From contig JBGAUW010000002.1 in assembly GCA_044228435.1 (NCBI GenBank), positions 248,001-312,000 of the forward strand: DNA of 64,000 bases, written 5' to 3'. The notes under the pieces were generated by a model that did not search any database, was not told the DNA's origin, and saw only the letters and a program-made list of their open reading frames with translations. This document shows, in pieces, positions 27,501 through 36,485 of this stretch (positions are counted from its first letter, which is position 1; each line of letters starts with the position of its first letter). Source of the stretch: Bog-950 sp044228435 (GTDB lineage: Bacteria; Bacteroidota; Bacteroidia; Chitinophagales; LD1). Both the position numbers and the translations under genes were made by a program.

Positions 27501-30489
27501 TTGCGCTGCCGGTGCAGCCGGTAGCATCGGTAACTGTAACCTGGTATTGCCCCGCAGCCAGGTTTGAAGCTGTAGCCAAATTGCCCGTAGCGGCATTGGC
27601 GCTCCAGGTATAATTAAAAGGTGCCGTACCGGTAGGTGAAGCAGCCAATATACTACCCGTATTTATACCATTGCAGGCAAGGTTGGTAGGTGTGGCGGTA
27701 GGCGTTAGCGATCCAATGTTTATGGTAATTGTATCGCGCTTAACACAAGCGCCGCCATTTACAGTAACTATGTAAGTAGTGTTAACCAAAGGGGTTACAG
27801 TAACGCTATCACCATTGCCCACGCTGGCGCCGGCAAGAGTGGTCCAGGTATAAGTTGCCGGACCAGGTAAAATAGTACCACTAAGGATAGCTTTTAAACC
27901 CACCGGAGCTCCAGGACATGAATTTTTATCGGCACCGGCCGAAACGGTAGCGTTATCTACCTGCACCGTTACTACATCCGATCCCGGGCAATTGCCGCTT
28001 GGGTTTGTAACAGTTACGTTATATGTAGTGCTTACGAGCGGGTTAGTTGTGGGGCTATCAATAGCCGGGTTAGAAACCGTGCCCTGGCTGGGAGTCCACA
28101 CTATGTTGTAATTACTTAAATCAGGCAGGCAGGTTCTAAATTTAACATTAGGCCGTAGGGTATAAATAGTAGGGGCTGCCGTAGTACCACATTGGTCGGT
28201 ATTGCCCTGTATATACAAATAGCTGCTAAACGCGGTATTAGTACACTCAGCCTTATTATTCTGGCTGGCAGAGGTTATAGGATTATACCAGCAAACATCT
28301 ACTATTATATTACTTACCCCATCCCATGCATAGCCTGTTTGAAAATTAAAAGTATTGGCATACGGAATGTTATAAACCGGATTATAGGCTGCTACGGTAT
28401 AAACTGTAGTAAGGTTTTGCTCCCAGGTGCTAAGACTGGCTACGTTGGTGCAGGCCATTTTAATGGTAAAGTTTTGCAACTGGTTGTTGTTGTTACCTAC
28501 CGAAATATTAAAAGAACAACCTTTTATTACACAGGCACCACCCAAAGCTGCAGTTAGTTCAGCTGCAGTATACAGCATTTGGTTCCGATAGCCTTTTACA
28601 AAATTACCAAATAGCGTAGGCGGTTGTGTTCCTCCACCCGGTTGCGCTATTAACCCAGGGCCGATTTGCGGAGAAAGTGTTCCCGCCGCAGGGCAAACAG
28701 GTGAAGCGCCACAGGTAATAGGCTTAACACTTACTGCTAATTGCACCTGGTCACCCGGGCAAACTATCGTCTTATCGGCCGTGGCGTTGGTAGGTATACC
28801 AGTGCCGTTTACCGTAATGGTTACGGCATCGGTTAAGCTACACCCGCCCGCATCGGTAGCCGTTAAGGTGTAAGTAGTAGTTTGTGTAGGGCTGGCTGTA
28901 GGAGTCGCTGTATTGGCATTTTGCAATGTTGCCGATGGCCCCCATGCATATGTATAAGTACCCGCAGGCGTGGCCGAGCCGGTTAACGATACACTTTGGT
29001 TTCCGCAAATAGTAACATCGGGCCCTGCATTTGCATTCGTAATAACTCCACCAACTATTACCCTGGCAGTAGCCGTAGCGGTACAATTATCCTGGGAGGT
29101 ATATGTAACGGTATAAGTGGTAGTAGCCCCCGGCGATACGCTGGCCGTTGCCGTATTATAGTTTCCGGGGCTCCAGGAATAGGTACCCCCTGGCGTAGTG
29201 CTGGTAGCACTAATAGTAGCCGAGCCGCCCGCACTGCATATAGTATCGCCAACGGCGGTTAACACAGGCGCCGTAAATACTTGTACCGACTTTGAACTTA
29301 CATCGGTACATCCCGAAGAAGAAGTAGTAGTAAGTCCTATTAAATAAGTACCTGGATTAGTATAAGTTTTAGCGGGAGGGTTTTGGGCGGTAGAAGTTGT
29401 TCCATCGCCAAAAGTCCAGGCATAGCTTGTAGCGGCAGCGCTGGTATTTGTAAATGTTACGTTAACAGGACCACCGCAGGTAATGCCCGGCGCAACAGTA
29501 AAGTTAGATGACGGAGCCATTTCAAACGTGCTGCCCGTAAAGTCGAAATTGATAGAACAGTTGGTTAGGGTAGTATACTGATCAATCATAAGTACGTACG
29601 TGCTGCCCGCTGTTACAGTTACACCCGGACAAATTTCATTAGCCGGCGTTCCGTTAAGAGCTGTGTTATAACAACCCGGAGCAGGCCCCCCCTGCATACC
29701 TTGTGCAGTGGTGGTAGTGGGGTTTGTGGTATTGTAATTACAAGCAATACGCGTGGTATCTGCGCAGGTTGGTGCAATTTCGTAAAGAGCCCAATCGAAC
29801 TCTGTGGGTACCGGAAAACCAAACAGGGTGCCGCAAACAGGCTGGGCCCTCCAGTTTAAAAGGCCCGTTACCCCCACAGTAAATTTAAAAATAATAGGCC
29901 GTTGAAAAGGAGCCCCAAAGCACGCTGGCTGATACCCCACCTGCCCTGGGGTAACCGGGGCGGTAAATGAATTTTTGGTGCACATAACAACAGCCGTTGC
30001 ACAGCTTTTGCCCGATGAAGGAGGAAGGGTTATAGAACTGATACATACCCTAAAGGTTCCCCCACTATTATTGGCCGATGATACCATTACCCAAACCTGC
30101 TGGCCTTGCACGAATGAAAAGGAGGTAGAAGCACTATCATTTGCTGTTGGCGCAGCGTTGCAGGCATTCAGAGCGTTTGAACCACAGGGTGAATTAGTAA
30201 CACTTACAACCAGATTGCGTGCAGGAGTAGCGCCTGTAGGCGAAACGCTGATAGTATTACTCGGACCTTCTACTATATAACTAAACCAAACTTCGCGACT
30301 GCCTGCTGTTTCGCAGGTTGTAAAAAAACCATCGTCGGTAGCGCCGGTAAGAGTGCCGGTAACACATGCATTGCCCGATGAAGGAAGTATAATGGGTGTT
30401 GCATTGGTACAAGCATCGTTGGACGGCTGAGCCTTAACCAATGCAACAGCTAAAAAAGTAATTAGTAGAAAAGTAAATTTCTTCATCAT
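24595..30489 (-). CDS. Giant SprB-repeat surface protein with type B T9SS sorting domain
   Basis: About 1,964 residues, exported by a signal peptide (KKFTFLLITFLAVALVKAQ); the adjacent ATG codons at 30489 and 30486 are both possible starts. Residues about 30-330 form N-terminal domains. A PKD domain follows (SYAWTFGDGTTSTAQNPP), then several Ig-like CHU-type modules. About eleven SprB repeats come next, each opening with a V.CFG...G.(I/V) motif and containing PYTY.WS and Y.VTVTD..GC. The last 90 residues are the gliding-motility type C-terminal domain used by type IX secretion (VYIPNSFSPNGDGNNDVF, KVFNRWGEMVY, GVFVYEAGITYL). Family knowledge suggests a cell-surface adhesin or motility-related protein. 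The PorP/SprF partner usually encoded next to such proteins is missing; instead a small secreted protein lies upstream. Confidence 0.93.
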   Translation of the reverse strand: MMKKFTFLLITFLAVALVKAQPSNDACTNATPIILPSSGNACVTGTLTGATDDGFFTTCETAGSREVWFSYIVEGPSNTISVSPTGATPARNLVVSVTNSPCGSNALNACNAAPTANDSASTSFSFVQGQQVWVMVSSANNSGGTFRVCISSITLPPSSGKSCATAVVMCTKNSFTAPVTPGQVGYQPACFGAPFQRPIIFKFTVGVTGLLNWRAQPVCGTLFGFPVPTEFDWALYEIAPTCADTTRIACNYNTTNPTTTTAQGMQGGPAPGCYNTALNGTPANEICPGVTVTAGSTYVLMIDQYTTLTNCSINFDFTGSTFEMAPSSNFTVAPGITCGGPVNVTFTNTSAAATSYAWTFGDGTTSTAQNPPAKTYTNPGTYLIGLTTTSSSGCTDVSSKSVQVFTAPVLTAVGDTICSAGGSATISATSTTPGGTYSWSPGNYNTATASVSPGATTTYTVTYTSQDNCTATATARVIVGGVITNANAGPDVTICGNQSVSLTGSATPAGTYTYAWGPSATLQNANTATPTASPTQTTTYTLTATDAGGCSLTDAVTITVNGTGIPTNATADKTIVCPGDQVQLAVSVKPITCGASPVCPAAGTLSPQIGPGLIAQPGGGTQPPTLFGNFVKGYRNQMLYTAAELTAALGGACVIKGCSFNISVGNNNNQLQNFTIKMACTNVASLSTWEQNLTTVYTVAAYNPVYNIPYANTFNFQTGYAWDGVSNIIVDVCWYNPITSASQNNKAECTNTAFSSYLYIQGNTDQCGTTAAPTIYTLRPNVKFRTCLPDLSNYNIVWTPSQGTVSNPAIDSPTTNPLVSTTYNVTVTNPSGNCPGSDVVTVQVDNATVSAGADKNSCPGAPVGLKAILSGTILPGPATYTWTTLAGASVGNGDSVTVTPLVNTTYIVTVNGGACVKRDTITINIGSLTPTATPTNLACNGINTGSILAASPTGTAPFNYTWSANAATGNLATASNLAAGQYQVTVTDATGCTGSATATVTQPTPLTLTTTPVNVTCFGASDGSITANPSGGTGAYTYQWSNGPATTQTISGLAASNYAVTVRDANQCSATAALTISQPSAVIFFAPVVQDVRCFNGSTGRIAVTNNGGTGVFTYKWSHDVNLTTSTATNLPAGVYTVTASDANQCSASISVTVTQPATGLTFNASNITGPTCFGFSNGSATVNPTGGAGTLDYLWTPSNQTTQTATNLTAQIYTVLVTDDSACTATTSVTVLQPAQIQITGVTTDVNCFGGADGAVDISVANGSPPFTYNWTGGYTTQDISGVVANGYTVTVTDNNTCTSISTFTVGQPAQLLISNFNITNVACFGDSTGAVNVVHTGGTGPYTFNWSPSGANSGSNTGLAVGVYDLTVTDSRSCSVTGSYPVTEPAAPLSFGNATVTNVLCGGVASGTITVSVSGGTAPAYTYSWSHNAGLNNATAANLPAGQYTVTVTDANGCTLSQTSTITEPQAITFTSPANVTAISCFGGNDGSAEVFPVGGTGGPNYTYTWNNVPGNNPQNNLTAGNYTVVVTDVNNCTASTTLVVGQPDQLVVVDTAYDAFCFNSPTGRVDAIVTGGTLGYSYIWSPNGETTSSISGVYAGLYQVTVTDSKGCTATAGANVNQPLELTLNITAGDITQVKCAGDKNGTISPKPQGGTQPYNYSATQDGANFVNPDPDNVIRGLASGFYAVIANDAQGCTVVDTAFVPAPLSDSYRVEPDSTSCYGDAYADGALHIFGNTIQNGPFSFGVDGGPMQFSGDFYNLKAGSHVVVAVNNFGCDTTLEGIVPEPTDVTAEILPADTTLALGASIQLASNFGPYALSTITAYSWTPALGLSCIDCPNPVASPYAKQTQYTLTITYNKGCVASATMNILVEGGKPVYIPNSFSPNGDGNNDVFQIYGAGIKVVDLKVFNRWGEMVYQSNNQFGGWDGTYRGVMQNPGVFVYEAGITYLNDKTDKVVGSITLIR

Positions 30490-30493
30490 GTAT

Positions 30494-30802
30494 TTAATCA
30501 CGTTTTTCAGGTACGGCAGAATTAGAAATTTTATTTCGGGGGTAAATTACCAGCACTATATTTTCATTTAGCCGAAGGCGGGTCTCTTCATTATCCTTAC
30601 GGTTTTTTTCTATAATAGCCGCCAAATCAGAAGGTACAGAAGCAGGGAAACGCGGGTTAAGGTTTTCTAAAGCATAAGTGCCTTTTAGGGCATCCAGGCG
30701 TTTTTGCTCAATTGGCACATCATTAGTGCTTGCTGCCGACTGTGCATTGCAGCTAATAGAACACGCAAATACAATTGCAAACAGGGTAATCAATTTTTTC
30801 AT
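30494..30802 (-). CDS. Small secreted protein coupled to the SprB-repeat gene
   Basis: A 102-residue protein with the signal peptide MKKLITLFAIVFACSISCNAQ; the longer frame upstream is unlikely, because this peptide is the obvious start. The mature part (about 80 residues) is charged and predicted helical, ending in NKISNSAVPEKRD. The stop codon lies only four bases before the start of the giant protein, so the two are co-translated. No family is recognised. A chaperone or partner for the giant protein is possible but is only an inference. Confidence 0.75.
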   Translation of the reverse strand: MKKLITLFAIVFACSISCNAQSAASTNDVPIEQKRLDALKGTYALENLNPRFPASVPSDLAAIIEKNRKDNEETRLRLNENIVLVIYPRNKISNSAVPEKRD

Positions 30803-30863
30803 AAAGCTTGCTCGCGTAAAATGAGAAGTGTAAATGTAAAATATTTCGCACCACACCCACAAA

Positions 30864-30871
30864 CAAAAATA
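30864..30871 (-). promoter_or_regulatory. Candidate -7 element of the small-secreted/SprB-repeat operon
   Basis: TATTTTTG on the minus strand is a full match to TAnnTTTG, 61 bases before the start of the small gene. No good -33 element is seen. Confidence 0.45.
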
Positions 30872-31047
30872 CACATTGTATTGACAGCTTTTAAGGCCCT
30901 ACTGTTGCATGGCTAAAGCGATTTTAGGGCAGGTATTATCCACATCTGCAGGTTACATTACCTTAAAACCAGCGAATAGTTTTAACCGACCTGGCCAATA
31001 CATGTTTAAACATCAATAAGATAGGGATACAGATTAGCTATGGGCCG

Positions 31048-32133
31048 CTACTGCGTAGGGGTAAGCGTGCCGGGGGAGTTGATGGTAACTGTTGCGCCGG
31101 GGTTTACCGTAACGGTGTTTACATAAGCCGCTGCGCCTATTACAGGGTAGCGGGGCATACCCGCAGGTATAGTAGCATTGGTTATGCTGCCGGGCACACA
31201 GTTGCTCCAGTTAGCATCTACAAACCAATCGGTGCTTACGTTTCCGTTCCACGTGGTGGCGCTTTGGGGGCTGCAACAGTTTTTTCGATAGCTGAGCACC
31301 GCCGAGGTGCCTGTAAAGTCGTGCTGCATACAGTTGTTGCGGTTTACTACGGCTATGGCGTTACTGGTCGTCCAGCTGCTCGTCCAGTTTACCGAGGCGG
31401 CTGTGCCTCCGCATTCAGGGCCGTTATCGTTATTGCCCGCCTGGTATATCCAGCCGGCTCCATAATCCACATAAATAGATAATTGGGTATCGAAGGATGA
31501 ACCACAGGTGCTGATGGTATAGTTAGCGCCCGCTTCTATATTAAAAAAAGTATACGTGCCGCTACCTACACTGCCCGTTACAAATGAGTTGCAGGGTGGG
31601 GTGCCGGGCGCAAAGCCCGATGGGCCGCTCCAGGTGCACGGCGGGCCGGGGGGGGCATAGTTTACGGTTACTACCGCGTAAGCACCACCGCTAAAGCCGG
31701 GGTAAAAACCAAGGCAGCTGCTGCCCGTTGTCATTCTAAATGTGTTGGCTCCACCTACTACATAGTTAGCGGGGGAGGCCGTTAACGCCACTACCCCATT
31801 TGATACGGCGCTGCACGAGCAGCCGTTGCCGTTAGGGGTATAGCTGCCCTGCCCTACACCGTTTAAGGTCCACGGGTGCGCTGCCGGACTGCACTCTACT
31901 CCCACTATCACTTCTATGGTTACCGACGATGCACTACCGGTACCTATATCATTCCAGTTAAAGCCTATCTGAAAACCGGGCGTGCAGGCATACGCTCCTG
32001 CGCCGCCACAATCGCCGTATTCATATACATAGCTGCTAAACGGTATGTAGTACGTTTGCGTTTGAGCTTTCGTGTAAAGGCCGCTTAGCAATGCACTTAC
32101 CAGTAAAAAGGTGTAAAGACAGATTTTTTTCAT
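31048..32133 (-). CDS. Secreted protein without recognisable sorting domain
   Basis: A 361-residue secreted protein with signal peptide MKKICLYTFLLVSALLSGLYTKAQ. Cysteine-rich beta segments follow. About residues 175-280 resemble a pre-peptidase-type beta module (FFNIEAGANYTISTCGSSFDTQLSIYVDYG). The final 70 residues start with the common Bacteroidota motif TTWNGNVSTDWFVDANWSN and end abruptly at NSPGTLTPTQ. Proteins with that motif usually continue into a T9SS sorting domain, but here the frame stops (TAG) and the DNA beyond encodes no such domain. It may be truncated. It follows the tail-fibre-like gene by 15 bases, so both share a transcript. Confidence 0.8.
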   Translation of the reverse strand: MKKICLYTFLLVSALLSGLYTKAQTQTYYIPFSSYVYEYGDCGGAGAYACTPGFQIGFNWNDIGTGSASSVTIEVIVGVECSPAAHPWTLNGVGQGSYTPNGNGCSCSAVSNGVVALTASPANYVVGGANTFRMTTGSSCLGFYPGFSGGAYAVVTVNYAPPGPPCTWSGPSGFAPGTPPCNSFVTGSVGSGTYTFFNIEAGANYTISTCGSSFDTQLSIYVDYGAGWIYQAGNNDNGPECGGTAASVNWTSSWTTSNAIAVVNRNNCMQHDFTGTSAVLSYRKNCCSPQSATTWNGNVSTDWFVDANWSNCVPGSITNATIPAGMPRYPVIGAAAYVNTVTVNPGATVTINSPGTLTPTQ

Positions 32134-32148
32134 TTTCTCCTTCCCGGT

Positions 32149-35100
32149 TTACTTGTTACCAAGGGTTTTCTGCTCGGCCGATACGTTTAAAATTTTAGTC
32201 TCTAACTTTTTGGTGTATTCTTTTAAAAACGAAATATCATCGGCATTGCTACTTAGCATTTGTTGCTGTTTGTTCAACATTTCCTGCTGTTTATCAATGG
32301 TGGTTTGTTGCTCTTTTAATGCCTCAATTAATAAAGGTGTAAGGTGGCTATATTCAACCGACTTCCATCCGGCTTTATCGGTATTCACCAACTCCGGCAC
32401 TATTTTTTCAAGCTCCTGTGCTATTACCCCATATTGCATTGTCTCAGGCAGTCCGTTATTTGCTTCCACATCTTTACGCCAGTTGTAAGTAACGCCACGC
32501 ATAGCCTTAATTTTTTCAAGCGCTCCGGCTATAGGGCTTATATTTTTCTTCAGTCTTTCATCCGATGGCTCAATAATACCATTAGTGCGTATAGTGCTGC
32601 AACGGAATTTTTCGTAAGCATTACCGGGATTGTTTCTGATAGCAATAGTTCCATCGCCTTCTATAGCAATATTAGAAGCCACTACCCCGCCCCAGTGAAA
32701 ACCTAAGTGCGGCGGTGTACCCCCGGCACCCGAAAAATTCGACTCACGCAGTTCCAAAGTAGATTGCGTATAATCGGTTCCTGTGTTAGATGATGCAATA
32801 TTCCAGTCGCCGGCGCCATTATTTTTTATAAAGCCAGCAGCATTTACCTGTGCAGTTATGTTACCCGAGTGAACCATCTCTACCCAGGCCCTTGGGCCCG
32901 GCCAGCCAGAGCGCCAGAAGAAACGGTTATCAGCCTCACCGGCACAAGCCATCTGAAAACCATAAGCGTTAGTTCCATCGCCGTGATTAAAGTGAAAGCC
33001 CTGCAAACCTACATAATGCGATGAACCGCCCGGAGCATTGGCCGGGCTGCTCCAACTATCAAAAAAGCCGCTACCGTAATTAGAATAAATGGTATTTAAG
33101 TCAGTTTGGCCCCATCCCATAGCACCTGTCCAGTAACGGGTATCGCCCGTGTAGTTCCAACGCGGAGTATTATATAAACCGGTCATACCCATACTTGCTT
33201 TAGTACGGTTAGTAAATAGGTTCAACTCCGATGTTCCATTCGGGTCGGCATAATAGTTTCCATCATTCTGGTCAACAAAACGGTTTGCCGCAGCATCGTA
33301 GTTAGTCCAAATGCCACTACCCAACGCAACCTTAGTAACACCATTTTCCATTACCAGCAATTGGTGCGAAAGACCAGGTTTAGATTGGCCACCTACGTTA
33401 GTGTGTGTCCAGGCCAAACCATATAAATTGCCTGGTGAAGTACCATCAGCAGTAAGGCGGTAAGCAGCACCCATTGCATACACATTTTGATAGCGGTCAG
33501 ATGCATACACCCCCACTAAACCTTTTCCGTAGTTTTGATTCGATACTATATCCCCCACAGTAGCAAGGTCGTAATTTATCCGTACGTTATTATCGCCATC
33601 ACCTACCGACATAGTTTGAGTAATCATATCCGAGTTATTGTAAAAACGGATACCATTATAGCTATAGTGTGCTCCTAATTTAATACCGGTATGGTAAGCA
33701 ATACGCAAATCCGGGTAAGGAGGTGTCCAGGCACCGCCTTCCTGAAAAATGGCGTACGAGTGGTCGGGCTGGCCCGAGTTCCCTCCAATACCAGCTGGTT
33801 CTAAACGGGCAAAAGCAGTTATGGCATTACTGGCCATATTAAGTGTAGTCGTAGCCGTATGGTTACCCAGGTTATCGCCGGTTGGTGCCGTAATACCTAA
33901 AAAAGCCCTTACCGACGCTGCATCACCCGTGCGGTGGTAGTTATCGCCTTGCTTTACAATTATACCAGTAACACCACTACCTACCACATTATCGGTAGTA
34001 TTAATATAGTCCGTTCCAATGTAGCCCGATGGCACATGCAATTTAAAGCCAGGGCTGGTAGTACCTATACCCACATTACCACCGGCAGCATTCATATAAA
34101 TATCGCGCGGTTGGTAATAACCTATATACATGTTTTTATTAGGAGCAGGATCTAAATGCAAATTACCATCGGTAGCAATTACCTGTGCGGTTAATGCGGC
34201 GGCCTGATTGGTACCAGCACCTACATACAATTTACCACCCCAGGTTGAGTTAGGACCAAACAAACCATAGGAAGCATCGCCGTTAGTCACCTGTAGTTTT
34301 GCTGCGGGCGAAAGAGTGCCCACACCAACGCTTCCGTTTACATTTAATGTTCCGCCTATCTCCGCATTACCTGTAACGTCGTAGCTGGCTGCCTGGCCGG
34401 TACCAAAGTTACCGGTTACACCCTGGTTTTGTACGTAGTTACCACTACCTGTATTAGGCGCAAAACCTGCACCCGATGGCCACGTTTGGCCGTTTTGCAA
34501 TATCTGCCCGGTTCCTAAACGCATAGTAGCCTGATCGCAGTTTTGGTTGCATATTAATATCCAGTTTTCGGGTACTGCTAGTGCTGCTACATATTGCGCC
34601 ACCCTAAAGTTAGCTGCTACCGAACCATTGGTACTGCCTACAGGCAATATATAATACAATGCCTGCCAGCAACCAACCGGTATAATACCTCCTGCTACTG
34701 TTGCATTACCTGCACCACCCACACCGGTTATTACAGTGCCGTTAGCAGGCATATCAATATCAAAATAACCGTTGGTAGAAAACTGAGAACCTGCGCCGTT
34801 ATTTATTACTATAAAACGGCTGGTCCAGCCAATACCGCTACCGTTATAGGTTATGTTACCACCGCCGCTTAAGTTAGCCTGCGCTTTGGTAGCTGCTGTA
34901 TACGCCGGATTGATGGCCACCGTAGGATTAACCGAAAAGTTTCCGTTGGCAACATCAATTTGATTAGTAGTGCCGTTTATAGTTCTTAATGCACCCGATG
35001 TAACACGGCCTTTGCTATCGGTAGTTACATAGTTATAAGTGCCCGCAGTGCCGGCCGGGGCAAGTGTTGGGTTGGGATAAGTGCCTGCTAAATCGCCGCT

Positions 35101-36135
35101 GGCTGCACCGGTAGGGGCTGCACCCGTAATTGGCACGTTGGTAGCCGAGGTTATACGGCCTTTGGCATCTACTGTTATTTGCGGCACGGTAGTACCGTTA
35201 CCATAAGTAGCTGCGCCTACACCTGTGGTTACCAAAGTTGGGTTAGGATAAGTACCTGTTAAATCGCCACCTGCGGTAGTACTATTCGTTATATCGTTGC
35301 TGGGGTCGGTATCGCCGGTATTGGTTACCGTTACGGTTCCACCCAGTGCTACCGGGCTGCCGCTTACCGATACGCCGGTGCCCCCTGTTACTGTTATAGA
35401 GCTGCTGTTTAGCATGCTGTTATTTACCTTCTGCCACGCCGGTGCGCCGGTGTTATCCGTGCCCCATACCTGGTTGCCGTTACCGCCCGTGGGGCCGGGC
35501 ACCAAACCCTTCTGGTTTAACTCGTTCGTTTTTACATCTACCGTCATGGTGCTGGTACCTACCAAACGCCCGCTGTTGTTAGTCAAGGTAATGGCGTTGT
35601 TACTGGTGGTTATATCCCCGGTAGCTATCGTTGCATTGGTAAGCGAAAAATTCTGGCTGCCTGTTACATACCATTTACTATCGGTTTTGTTGTATTGAAT
35701 TGTAACACTGCTTCCGCCGGCCACACTCACTAAATCTCCGCCTGTTAAAGTTTTAAAGCTGTTGGCTGCCTGGCTGCTACCGTTGTTTTTTATAGTCATT
35801 ACTCCGCTGGTAGTGTTTACCAAAGTAACCAACTGGCCATCGGCACCCGATATGGGAACTACACCAAAAATGGTAAACGAGCTGGTTGGGCCTACTATGC
35901 GGTAAAAACTCGCCTTTACACCTGTCGAGCCCGATATATCGGGCAATACAATATTATCGTTTGCTCCGCCGCTGGCTCCCCCATTTACAAGGGTAACTAC
36001 AGGCCCTTCGCGCAGCGAAAGCCCTCCGTTAATATCCATTTTACTTTTGGGGTCGTTGGTGCCTATACCCACGTTTTGCGCATACCCATTACAAACAGCA
36101 AATAAGACAGCAGGCAGGAGGAGAAATTTCTTCAT
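32149..36135 (-). CDS. Tail-fibre-like secreted protein with S74 self-cleaving chaperone
   Basis: A 1,328-residue fibrous protein. Signal peptide MKKFLLLPAVLFAVCNGYAQ. The head NVGIGTNDPKSKMDINGG is the common Bacteroidota fibre start and recurs as GVGTLSPAAKLQVTNG and GIGTTSPGFKLHVPSG. The shaft has phage-like repeats (DLTGTYPNPTL near residue 290, DLAGTYPNPTL near 350, VTTDSKGRVTSG). The C-terminal domain is the intramolecular chaperone of endosialidase/phage tail spikes: SDERLKKNISPIAGALEKIK begins at Ser1191, where family members cleave between Ser and Asp after trimer folding. A coiled coil ends the chain. The signal peptide and lack of phage genes argue for a cell-surface adhesin rather than a virion protein. 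The export route is not clear because no T9SS domain is seen. Confidence 0.92.
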   Translation of the reverse strand: MKKFLLLPAVLFAVCNGYAQNVGIGTNDPKSKMDINGGLSLREGPVVTLVNGGASGGANDNIVLPDISGSTGVKASFYRIVGPTSSFTIFGVVPISGADGQLVTLVNTTSGVMTIKNNGSSQAANSFKTLTGGDLVSVAGGSSVTIQYNKTDSKWYVTGSQNFSLTNATIATGDITTSNNAITLTNNSGRLVGTSTMTVDVKTNELNQKGLVPGPTGGNGNQVWGTDNTGAPAWQKVNNSMLNSSSITVTGGTGVSVSGSPVALGGTVTVTNTGDTDPSNDITNSTTAGGDLTGTYPNPTLVTTGVGAATYGNGTTVPQITVDAKGRITSATNVPITGAAPTGAASGDLAGTYPNPTLAPAGTAGTYNYVTTDSKGRVTSGALRTINGTTNQIDVANGNFSVNPTVAINPAYTAATKAQANLSGGGNITYNGSGIGWTSRFIVINNGAGSQFSTNGYFDIDMPANGTVITGVGGAGNATVAGGIIPVGCWQALYYILPVGSTNGSVAANFRVAQYVAALAVPENWILICNQNCDQATMRLGTGQILQNGQTWPSGAGFAPNTGSGNYVQNQGVTGNFGTGQAASYDVTGNAEIGGTLNVNGSVGVGTLSPAAKLQVTNGDASYGLFGPNSTWGGKLYVGAGTNQAAALTAQVIATDGNLHLDPAPNKNMYIGYYQPRDIYMNAAGGNVGIGTTSPGFKLHVPSGYIGTDYINTTDNVVGSGVTGIIVKQGDNYHRTGDAASVRAFLGITAPTGDNLGNHTATTTLNMASNAITAFARLEPAGIGGNSGQPDHSYAIFQEGGAWTPPYPDLRIAYHTGIKLGAHYSYNGIRFYNNSDMITQTMSVGDGDNNVRINYDLATVGDIVSNQNYGKGLVGVYASDRYQNVYAMGAAYRLTADGTSPGNLYGLAWTHTNVGGQSKPGLSHQLLVMENGVTKVALGSGIWTNYDAAANRFVDQNDGNYYADPNGTSELNLFTNRTKASMGMTGLYNTPRWNYTGDTRYWTGAMGWGQTDLNTIYSNYGSGFFDSWSSPANAPGGSSHYVGLQGFHFNHGDGTNAYGFQMACAGEADNRFFWRSGWPGPRAWVEMVHSGNITAQVNAAGFIKNNGAGDWNIASSNTGTDYTQSTLELRESNFSGAGGTPPHLGFHWGGVVASNIAIEGDGTIAIRNNPGNAYEKFRCSTIRTNGIIEPSDERLKKNISPIAGALEKIKAMRGVTYNWRKDVEANNGLPETMQYGVIAQELEKIVPELVNTDKAGWKSVEYSHLTPLLIEALKEQQTTIDKQQEMLNKQQQMLSSNADDISFLKEYTKKLETKILNVSAEQKTLGNK

Positions 36136-36485
36136 AGATTAAAGGGATATTGATTAGTTAGCCAAAAACCGCCGCGAAAATATATTAAATTAAACGGATT
36201 CTTATGTTAAGCATACAATTACAAGTCAAAATAGTGCCAAACCCGGCAAATGTCAATTTTCGATACAGATTTACTTGACTTAAAGTCATTTGCTTGGTTC
36301 TGTGCTTAAATAAGATCTATAAGTTTTAAAAGTGCAGGGTAACCTGATGCTTATGCCAAACTTTGCTTGTTAGATTAAACTACAGCCAAACTTTGCAAAT
36401 ACCGAAAATGATTGCATATTTGCGCTCCTTTTTGAAAAAAGGGCAATTATTATTCATTCACCCAAACCTTAAATTCATTTAAGAC
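36136..36485. other. Spacer upstream of rpsP
   Basis: 350 bases between divergent genes. It contains two copies of GCCAAACTTTGC 30 bases apart (about 36356-36367 and 36386-36397), and the rpsP promoter and leader hairpin. Nothing else was seen. Confidence 0.6.
36415..36443 (+). promoter_or_regulatory. rpsP promoter -7 element and leader hairpin
   Basis: CATATTTG (36415-36422) is one base off TAnnTTTG. The leader TGCGCTCCTTTTTGAAAAAAGGG follows and can fold through CCTTTTTTG/AAAAAAGG pairing. The same order and sequence occurs before rplS. Confidence 0.45.

Noticed and set aside
25000..28000. CRISPR-like regular repeats
   Set aside because: The regular pattern is the SprB protein repeat within one long gene; the units differ at the DNA level and have no spacers.
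32149..36135. Prophage remnant
   Set aside because: Only the fibre and chaperone domain is phage-like; a signal peptide is present and no other phage genes flank it.
36356..36397. Two GCCAAACTTTGC repeats before rpsP as operators
   Set aside because: Only two short copies without symmetry or a defined promoter position; noted but not strong enough for a regulatory call.
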